Source: DASZUK01 sp035547695 (GTDB taxonomy: Bacteria > Actinomycetota > Acidimicrobiia > Acidimicrobiales > RAAP-2). Taken from it: a stretch of DNA of 64,000 nt. The position numbers were made by a program, and so were the translations under genes. Shown one piece after another: positions 58,481-64,000 of this stretch. Positions within the stretch are counted from its first letter, which is position 1; each line of letters begins with the position of its first letter. The stretch spans positions 14,340-78,339 of the forward strand of contig DASZUK010000033.1 of NCBI GenBank assembly GCA_035547695.1, written 5' to 3'. The notes beneath the pieces are model-generated. The model was not told where the DNA came from. It ran no database searches and was given only the letters and a program-made list of their open reading frames with translations.

Positions 58481-58882
58481 GTGCCGGAGTACCGCATCAG
58501 CAGGGCGGCCAAGCTCATGGGGGTGAGCCCGGACACCATGCGGCGGTGGGCCGACGCGGGGCGGGTGAAGACGGTCACCGGGGCCGGCGGGCACCGCTAC
58601 GTCGAAGGCACCGACCTGGCCAGGCTGGCCGTCGAGGTCGCCGGCGAACGGGACGCGGAGCTCGGGGCCGGGCAGTCGGCTCGGAACCACCTCTCCGGCA
58701 TCGTCACCAAGGTGACCCGGGACAAGGTGGCCGCGCAGGTCGAGCTGCAGTGCGGCCCGTACCGGCTGGTGTCGCTGATCACCCGGGAGGCGGCCGACGA
58801 GCTGGACCTGCAGCCGGGGGTGGCGGCGGACGCCGTGGTGAAGGCCACCAACGTCAGCGTCGAGCTGTCCGGGGAGCGGTAG
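58481..58882 (+). CDS. MerR-like HTH fused to a Mop/TOBE molybdate-binding domain
   Basis: 133-residue protein: MerR-type helix-turn-helix at 1-48 (YRISRAAKLMGVSPDTMRRWADAGRVKT...GGHRYVEGTDL) and a single Mop/TOBE domain at about 66-131 (ARNHLSGIVTKVTRDKVAAQVELQ... GVAADAVVKATNVSVEL), which binds molybdate or tungstate. Likely a Mo-responsive regulator of the facing modA-modBC operon. GTG start. Its last 29 bp overlap the 3' end of the convergent modBC gene. Confidence 0.85.
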   Translation: MPEYRISRAAKLMGVSPDTMRRWADAGRVKTVTGAGGHRYVEGTDLARLAVEVAGERDAELGAGQSARNHLSGIVTKVTRDKVAAQVELQCGPYRLVSLITREAADELDLQPGVAADAVVKATNVSVELSGER

Positions 58883-60749
58883 CCGGGCCGGTCCCGGCAG
58901 GCCGGGCCGGATCGGCCCACACGGTGACGGCGGCGCAGGGCAGCTCCACCAGGCAGGGCCCTTCGGCCGGCAGCGCGGCGGCACCGTCGGCCCGAGCCCG
59001 GAGGGTGAAGGCCCGCCCGACCGCCACCTCCGCGTCGACGGCGGTGCCGAGGTCGGCCACGTCGACCAGGTCCGCCGCCAGCCGGGTGGCGTCCGCCGGC
59101 GAGGACCGCCCGGCGGCGCCGGCGGGGAGCACCGTGACGGACTCCGGCCGGACCCGCCACAGCACGCCGGTGCCGGTGGCCAGGTGGCCGGTGTCGGCCC
59201 GGAGGACGACGCCGGCCGCGTCGACCTGCCCGGGCGCACGTACGACGCCGTGCCGGACGTTCTGGATGCCGAGCAGCCGGGCCGCCTCCGGCGACGCGGG
59301 CCGGGAGAACACCGCGGCGGTGGCCCCCTCCTGGATGGCCCGGCCGTCGGACAGCACCACGACCTCGTCGGCCAGGAAGGCCGCCTCCTCGGGGTCGTGG
59401 GTGACCAGGACGGTGGCCAGGCCGGCCTGGCGCTGCAGGCGGCGCAGCTCCCGGCGCAGCTCGTGGCGGACGGGGGTGTCGAGGGCGGAGAACGGCTCGT
59501 CCAGCAGCAGCACCTCGGGGGTCCGCGCCAGGGCCTGGGCCAGGGCCACCCGCTGGCGCTGGCCGCCGGACAGTTGGGAGGGCAACCGGTCCCCGAGGCC
59601 GTCCAGGTGGAGGGCGGCCAGCCAGTAGGCGGCGACGGCGGGGTCGGCGCCGGGGGCGAGCATGAGCTGTTCCCACACCCGCAGGTGGGGGAACAGGCCG
59701 AAGGCCTGGGCGACGTAGCCGACCCGGCGGCGCTCGACGGGGACCGCTTCGACGCGGCGGTCGCCGTACCACACCGGGCCGGGGCCGGGGCCGTGGAGCC
59801 CGGCGAGGCAGCGGAGCAGGGTCGACTTGCCCGAACCGGACGGACCGAGCACGGCCAGGCGCACGGCACCGGCCGGGTGGGCCACCCGGAGCCGGAAGGA
59901 CGGCACGCGGTGGTCGACGTCGAACCCCACCGGCACCGGGTCCGGCGGGCGCGGGGCCGCCATGACCGGGGGCACCCGGACCGGGCGGCGCCGGCGCCGG
60001 CGCACCACCAGGCGACCGACGACGGCCGCGACGGCGGCCACCGCGACGGCCAGCGCCGTCGGCGCCATCGTGCCGGGCAGCCCGGTGGCGCTGAACTGGG
60101 TGTAGGTGTACACCGGCAGCGACGTCGGGTGGTAGGCGAGGACCACCGTCGCCCCGTACTCCCCGAACGCCCGCAGCCACGCCAGCACCATGCCGGCCCG
60201 GATGCCGGGGCCGGCCACCGGGACGGCCACCCGGGCGAACCGGCCCATCTCGCCGAGGCCGAGGGTGGCGGCCACGTCGGCCAGCGCGGGCTCCACGGTC
60301 TCGAAGGCGGACCGGGCCGACACGATGAGGAACGGGGCCGCCACGAACGTCTGGGCGAGGACCAGGCCGGCCAGCGACCCGGTGAGGTGGCCGCCGAAGA
60401 GCCGGCCGAGCCAGGTGTAGGGCCCAACGAGGTAGACGAGCAGGATGCCGCCCATCAGCGGGGGGACGGCGAGGGGCACCACGACGACCACGCCGGCCAC
60501 CGACGCCGCCCAGCCGGACGACCGGGCCAGGAGGTAGGCCAGGGGGACCCCCACCACGGTGATCACCGCGGTCGAGATGGTGGCCGACTGGACCGAGACC
60601 CACAGGGCGGGGAACAGGCCGGGATCGCCGAACCCGCGGTCGGGGGTGGCGGCGAGCCGGACGGCGAAGGCCACCAGCGGGATGGCCAGGTACAGGAGGG
60701 CCAGGGCCCCCAGCCACGGGAGGGGGCTCCGGGCGGCCCCCCGGGCCAC
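58854..60749 (-). CDS. Fused molybdate ABC transporter: ModB permease plus ModC ATPase
   Basis: 631 residues. Residues 1-250 are a ModB-type permease with about six helices and the EAA loop (ATLGLGEMGRFARVAVPVAGPGI); 275-500 are a ModC-type ATPase with Walker A LGPSGSGKSTLLRCLAG, Q-loop YVAQAFGLFP, signature LSGGQRQRVALAQAL and Walker B LLLDEPFSALD; a C-terminal TOBE-like region ends the protein. ModB and ModC are usually separate; here a single polypeptide suggests a homodimeric transporter. GTG start shares one base with the modA stop. Confidence 0.9.
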   Translation of the reverse strand: MARGAARSPLPWLGALALLYLAIPLVAFAVRLAATPDRGFGDPGLFPALWVSVQSATISTAVITVVGVPLAYLLARSSGWAASVAGVVVVVPLAVPPLMGGILLVYLVGPYTWLGRLFGGHLTGSLAGLVLAQTFVAAPFLIVSARSAFETVEPALADVAATLGLGEMGRFARVAVPVAGPGIRAGMVLAWLRAFGEYGATVVLAYHPTSLPVYTYTQFSATGLPGTMAPTALAVAVAAVAAVVGRLVVRRRRRRPVRVPPVMAAPRPPDPVPVGFDVDHRVPSFRLRVAHPAGAVRLAVLGPSGSGKSTLLRCLAGLHGPGPGPVWYGDRRVEAVPVERRRVGYVAQAFGLFPHLRVWEQLMLAPGADPAVAAYWLAALHLDGLGDRLPSQLSGGQRQRVALAQALARTPEVLLLDEPFSALDTPVRHELRRELRRLQRQAGLATVLVTHDPEEAAFLADEVVVLSDGRAIQEGATAAVFSRPASPEAARLLGIQNVRHGVVRAPGQVDAAGVVLRADTGHLATGTGVLWRVRPESVTVLPAGAAGRSSPADATRLAADLVDVADLGTAVDAEVAVGRAFTLRARADGAAALPAEGPCLVELPCAAVTVWADPARPAGTGPATAPRTARR

Positions 60750-61657
60750 TACCCGACGACCTTCCTCAGGCCCTTGGGCACCGCGGCGCGCGGACCGGTC
60801 AGCTCCGGCGGGCTGATCTCGACGACCCCGTCACGCTTCAACAGCTTCTTCGCTTTCGGGCTCAGCATGAAGGCCACGAAGGCCGACGCCCCGGCGCGGT
60901 GCGGGGCCTTCGCCACCACCGTGACGGTGTACGTCGCCTGCTCCTTCACCCCCTTCAGCGGGACCGTCGGGATCTTGGCCGCCGACGCCTCGACGGCGTA
61001 GAAGAACCCGGCGTCCAACTGGCCGGCCTGGAGACGGCCGACCAAGGTTGTCTCCGGGAAGATCGTTGTGGCCTTTGTGGCCACGGCCGCCAGTGTGGGG
61101 TCGCCCACCTTCCCCGCGGTGTCCTTCAACGCGTCCACCGTGAGGACCCCCTTGGGGTCTGTCACCGGGTTGGTCCGGCCGAGCAGGAACCCCGGCTCGG
61201 TCACCACCCGGTACCACGGTTTGGTGCGCAGTGTCTTGGCGAACGCGCTCGACGGGTTGTAGCCGAGGACCAGTGGGGACCGGGCGAACGTGAGGTACCA
61301 CGACACCCAGTTGCCGTTGGCCGCCCCCATCAGTGTCTGGTCCGCCGACGGCGACGCGCTGACGAAGACGTCGGCCTGGTGCACGCCCCCCTTGATCTCC
61401 TGGGCCAGCCCGGTGGAACCGCCGGAGATCCCTGTCACCGTGTACCCGGTGGCCTTGGTGAACGCCGGCCCGATGGATGTCTGCATGACGGTCACCAGGG
61501 AGCCGGCGTACAGCACGTCGACGGGGCCCTTCGCCGGGGCTGCGCCCGCGTTCCCCCCGGCCCACCCGGCCGCCAGGGGCGTCCCGACGGCGGCCACCAC
61601 GCCGACGGCCGCCAGGGCGACGCCGGCCAACCCCCGCCACTTCCGATCCCCCACCAC
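60749..61657 (-). CDS. modA: Molybdate/tungstate-type ABC substrate-binding protein
   Basis: Extracytoplasmic binding protein for the ModBC transporter. The 302-residue protein has a signal segment (GLAGVALAAVGVVAAVGTPLAAGWAGG, no lipobox Cys), then VDVLYAGSLVTVMQ, the anion-binding loop of WtpA/ModA-type proteins, ADVFVSASPSADQTLM, and GYNPSSAFAK. GTG at 61657 is preceded by AGGA at 8 nt; GTG 3 nt downstream is possible. It contains nine ACA Thr codons. First gene of the mod operon; 89 bp separates it from moaC. Confidence 0.87.
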   Translation of the reverse strand: MVGDRKWRGLAGVALAAVGVVAAVGTPLAAGWAGGNAGAAPAKGPVDVLYAGSLVTVMQTSIGPAFTKATGYTVTGISGGSTGLAQEIKGGVHQADVFVSASPSADQTLMGAANGNWVSWYLTFARSPLVLGYNPSSAFAKTLRTKPWYRVVTEPGFLLGRTNPVTDPKGVLTVDALKDTAGKVGDPTLAAVATKATTIFPETTLVGRLQAGQLDAGFFYAVEASAAKIPTVPLKGVKEQATYTVTVVAKAPHRAGASAFVAFMLSPKAKKLLKRDGVVEISPPELTGPRAAVPKGLRKVVG

Positions 61658-61664
61658 GACCGAA

Positions 61665-61700
61665 ATCCTACCAAACGTCCTCTTGAATTTACAGCGAAAA
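61665..61700 (-). promoter_or_regulatory. AT-rich modA upstream region, candidate promoter
   Basis: TAGGAT (complement of 61665-61670) lies 8 bp upstream of the modA GTG and matches a -10 box, with an AT-rich TAAATTCAAG stretch a little further upstream (about 61681-61690). A -35 element is not convincing. The sequence stands out because the surrounding DNA has almost no AT-rich runs. Regulation by the adjacent MerR-Mop protein is plausible. Confidence 0.35.
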
Positions 61701-61746
61701 CTGGCCGGTGCTGCCGCAGGTGCGACGACGGAACGCCGCGGCTCCG

Positions 61747-62340
61747 TCAGGTGCGGCCCCGGCCCGACCCGCTGGCGGCGGTGCCTAACCCGCTGGCGGC
61801 ACTGGCTGGCCCGCCGGCGGCACTGGCGGGCCCACCGTCGGGGCCGTCCGTCCGCTGCCAGGTGCCGGACCGGCCGCCGGACTTGTGCCAGAGGGTGAGG
61901 TCGTCGACGGACGCGGCGGGGTCGACGGCGAGGAAGGCCTGGACCAGCACCAGCGCCGCGGTGGCGCAGGCGGTGAGGGCCTCCATCTCGACCCCGGTCC
62001 GCTCGGTGATGTCGGCGACCGCGACGACCCGGACGCGGTGGTCGTCGGGCACCAGGTCGACGGTGACGCGGTCGACCAGGAGGGGGTGGCACAGCGGGAT
62101 GAGCGACGCGGTCTTCTTGGCGGCCAGCACGCCGGCGACACGCGCCGCCTCGATCAGGTCGCCGTCTCCGGGGGGATCGGCCAGGACCCCACGGACGTCG
62201 GCGACGGTGTGGACGGTGCACCGGGCCTCGGCCACCCGCCGGGTGACGGCCTTGGCGGACACGTCCACCATCCGTGCCCGGCCGCGGGCGTCGATGTGGG
62301 TCAGGCCGCCGTCCGTCCGGTCCTCCGCGGTGGGCGCCAC
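61747..62340 (-). CDS. moaC: Cyclic pyranopterin monophosphate synthase
   Basis: Second step of molybdenum cofactor synthesis. The 197-residue protein has MVDVSAKAVTRRVAEA (about 24-40), the AGVLAAKKTASLIPLCHPLLVD segment with the catalytic Lys and His region, and GVEMEALTACATAALVL. The last 35-40 residues are a Gly/Pro/Ala/Ser tail with repeated GGPASAA units, beyond the usual MoaC end. GTG start lies 2 bp after the moaA stop. Start could also be further downstream, near MVDVSA. Confidence 0.93.
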   Translation of the reverse strand: MAPTAEDRTDGGLTHIDARGRARMVDVSAKAVTRRVAEARCTVHTVADVRGVLADPPGDGDLIEAARVAGVLAAKKTASLIPLCHPLLVDRVTVDLVPDDHRVRVVAVADITERTGVEMEALTACATAALVLVQAFLAVDPAASVDDLTLWHKSGGRSGTWQRTDGPDGGPASAAGGPASAASGLGTAASGSGRGRT

Positions 62341-62342
62341 GG

Positions 62343-63392
62343 CTACCCGCCGATCATGGACATCGATCGGGCCGGCCGCAGGAACCCCGGCTCGTTGATG
62401 CCGTGGCCGGGCAGCTTGCCCCACACCGCCCTGCGGAGCAGCAGGGCGAGGTCGTCGTCGGTGCCGCCGCCGCGCAGCAGGTCCCGGGCCGACAGCTCGT
62501 CGTCGGAGAACAGGCAGTTGCGGACCGCCCCGTCGGCGGTCAGCCGGAGGCGGTTGCAGGTGCCGCAGAACGGCTGGGTGACGCTGGAGATGAAGCCGAC
62601 CTCGCCGAGGCCGTCGGCGAAGCGGAACCGGTCGGCCGGGGCCCGGTCGTCGGGGTCGACGGCCACCAGGGGCCAGGCGGCCGAGATGCGCTCGTAGGCC
62701 TCACGGCCGGGCACCAGCCGGCGGCGGTCCCACGCCCCCTGGGCGTCCAGGGGCATGAACTCGATGAACCGGACGGCCCGGCCGGTGCGGCGGGCGAAGG
62801 CGGCGAAGTCCAGGATCTCGTCGTCGTTGTGCCCGCGGAGCAGCACGACGTTGACCTTGACCGGCGGCAGGCCGGCGGCCTCGGCGGCGTCCATCCCGCG
62901 GAGGACGGCGGCCAACGTCCCGCGCCGGCGGATGGCCGCGAACCGGTCCGGCCGCAGGGAGTCGCAACTGACGTTCACCCGCCGCAGGCCGGCGGCGGCG
63001 AGCGCCCCGGCCATGGCGTCCAGGCGGTGGCCGTTGGTGGTGAGGGCCAGGTCGGCGAACCCGAGGGCGGCCACCCGGCCGACGAGGGCGGGCAGGCCGC
63101 TGCGGACCAGCGGCTCACCGCCGGTGATCCGGACGGAGGTGACGCCGAGGGCACGGGCCACCGAGGCCACCCGGACGATCTCGTCGTCGGCCAACAGCCG
63201 GTGGTGGGGCTGGAAGGCGACGCCCTCTTCCGGCATGCAGTAGACGCAGCGGAGGTTGCACCGATCGGTGACGGACAGCCGCAGGTCGTCGTGGACGCGG
63301 CCGTACCGGTCGACCAACGGCCCCTCGGTGGGCAGGCCGGCCGACGCCGGCCTGCCCCCCCGAGAGACGATGATCGGTACGGTCGTCACCAC
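62343..63392 (-). CDS. moaA: GTP 3',8-cyclase (radical SAM)
   Basis: First step of Mo-cofactor synthesis. The 349-residue protein has the radical-SAM cluster CNLRCVYCMPEEG (near residue 44), RITGGEPLVRSGL, the second [4Fe-4S] ligands QPFCGTCNRLRLTADG...RNCLFS, and the C-terminal GG needed for activity (SMSMIGG). GTG start gives the normal N-terminus. Lies 19 bp downstream of the substrate-binding-protein gene and 2 bp before moaC. Confidence 0.95.
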   Translation of the reverse strand: MVTTVPIIVSRGGRPASAGLPTEGPLVDRYGRVHDDLRLSVTDRCNLRCVYCMPEEGVAFQPHHRLLADDEIVRVASVARALGVTSVRITGGEPLVRSGLPALVGRVAALGFADLALTTNGHRLDAMAGALAAAGLRRVNVSCDSLRPDRFAAIRRRGTLAAVLRGMDAAEAAGLPPVKVNVVLLRGHNDDEILDFAAFARRTGRAVRFIEFMPLDAQGAWDRRRLVPGREAYERISAAWPLVAVDPDDRAPADRFRFADGLGEVGFISSVTQPFCGTCNRLRLTADGAVRNCLFSDDELSARDLLRGGGTDDDLALLLRRAVWGKLPGHGINEPGFLRPARSMSMIGG

Positions 63393-63411
63393 GCCATCGG
63401 CGGGCGCCGGA

Positions 63412-64000
63412 TCAGCCGCCGATCTGTGTGAAGAAGACGCCGCCGCAGGTCAGGTCCTTGAAGGGCACTGTCCTCTTGGCCTTGGCCGACTCCCGGGCCA
63501 GGGTGGCGCAGGGCTGGGCGTTGTACTTGCCGTACGGGTAGGTCTGCTTGGCCACCACGTCGCCCAGGCCGGGGTAGGTCCAGCCGTTGTTCATGAAGTT
63601 GACCAGGTTCTCGGCGGTCAGCTTCCCACCCTTGGTGGCGTAGCCCTTCAGGCCCTGGACGGCGAGGTCGGCCTCGACGTAGCCACGGGTGAAGCCCGAG
63701 GTGGCCGGGGTCGGCTGGCCGGCCGACTTGGCCGCCTTGTTCACCTGCGTCCAGTACTTGCCGCCGAACGCCGGGTAGCCGAAGCCGGTGGAGGTGGCCA
63801 TGCACCCTGTGATCTCGGCCGCCACCGTCGGGTTCTTGAGGGCCGCCGATGTGCAGGCGGCCGACACGTTGCCCTTGTACCCGTTCTGCTTCAAGGACCC
63901 CATGAGGCGGGCCACCAGGGTGGGGTCGGCGCTGTAGATGCCGATGAGGGTGGGTGTCTTGGAGATGATGTTGGTCACGTACGGCGACAGGTCGGTGATG
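63412..64000 (-). CDS. ABC-type substrate-binding protein (periplasmic binding protein type 1), 5' truncated by the window edge
   Basis: C-terminal 196 residues of a leucine/branched-chain-type binding protein; the frame runs off the right edge. The segment PTLIGIYSADPTLVARLMGSLKQNGYKGNVSAAC and FGGKYWTQVNKAAKSAGQPTPATSGFTRGYVEADLAVQGL show the type-1 periplasmic-binding fold. Five ACA codons are present. No permease genes are visible within the window, and moaA follows directly. Ligand cannot be predicted. Confidence 0.8.
   Translation of the reverse strand, partial: ITDLSPYVTNIISKTPTLIGIYSADPTLVARLMGSLKQNGYKGNVSAACTSAALKNPTVAAEITGCMATSTGFGYPAFGGKYWTQVNKAAKSAGQPTPATSGFTRGYVEADLAVQGLKGYATKGGKLTAENLVNFMNNGWTYPGLGDVVAKQTYPYGKYNAQPCATLARESAKAKRTVPFKDLTCGGVFFTQIGG

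Noticed and set aside
1..64000. tRNA, rRNA, CRISPR array, insertion sequence or prophage
   Set aside because: No cloverleaf-type sequence, direct spacer-repeat array, transposase or phage structural gene was found by eye; a tRNA or small-RNA search would be decisive.

Overview
The window is very GC-rich, gene-dense DNA with many GTG starts and GTGA/ATGA stop-start overlaps. Gene content and order point to an actinobacterium (Actinomycetota). From memory, the order leuCD / leuB / serA / ilvC-ilvN-ilvB / gatB-gatA-gatC / ligA / mnmA / cysteine desulfurase resembles the corresponding stretch of the Mycobacterium tuberculosis chromosome. The presence of a KstR-like operator, a steroid-type thiolase and an SCP-2 protein fits, but the many insertions make it something other than a close mycobacterial relative. 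No rRNA, tRNA, CRISPR array, phage or insertion sequence was found.

Layout. 1-4.4 kb: acyl-CoA metabolism (FadD-type synthetase, thioesterase, enoyl-CoA hydratase, thiolase) with a perfect match to the KstR steroid-regulator motif upstream of the thiolase. 4.5-8.2 kb: EfeUOB iron uptake with IdeR-like sites upstream. 8.2-16.3 kb: a hydrolase, an unknown protein, citramalate synthase, ilvE and leuB on the minus strand, diverging from greA-leuC-leuD. 16.2-19.5 kb: a minus-strand redox operon (small membrane peptide, ApbE, di-heme-type membrane protein, NuoF-like flavoprotein, 3Fe-4S ferredoxin). 19.6-29.1 kb: GtrA protein, adenine deaminase, leuA, serA, an aspartate-type aminotransferase, serC and ilvC. 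29.1-35.1 kb: ilvN, ilvB, a VapBC toxin-antitoxin pair, a seven-repeat lipoprotein and ilvD. 35.2-54 kb: gatBAC, an esterase, SCP-2, two MFS exporters, a short-chain dehydrogenase, a PASTA Ser/Thr kinase, ligA, mnmA, cysteine desulfurase, an aldehyde dehydrogenase, a second acyl-CoA synthetase and an HNH/DUF222 protein. 54-58.4 kb: a KTSC protein and a RecB-like nuclease/SF1 helicase. 58.4-63.4 kb: molybdenum genes (MerR-Mop regulator, fused ModB-ModC, ModA, MoaC, MoaA). The window ends inside an ABC substrate-binding protein.

How it works together. Nearly the whole branched-chain amino acid pathway is here: ilvB, ilvN, ilvC, ilvD, ilvE, leuA, leuB, leuC, leuD, plus cimA as a threonine-independent route to isoleucine. 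Three of its transcription units (ilvB, leuA, leuB-ilvE-cimA) each start with a tiny leader peptide rich in Leu/Val/Ile codons, followed by a mid-leader hairpin and a terminator-like hairpin. These look like three separate ribosome-mediated attenuators.

Most interesting unexplained features. (1) A two-hairpin interspersed repeat is present in at least four copies, with compensatory base changes that preserve the stems. Three copies lie inside the first codons of the downstream gene at stop-start-coupled junctions, adding in-frame N-terminal extensions to GatB, IlvN and a thioesterase. (2) The ApbE operon has no recognisable FMN-binding-domain protein but starts with an 85-residue membrane peptide ending in SGAS, which resembles the core of the ApbE flavinylation motif. 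(3) The Thr codon ACA is concentrated in several exported proteins and, within the PASTA kinase, only in the extracellular half.
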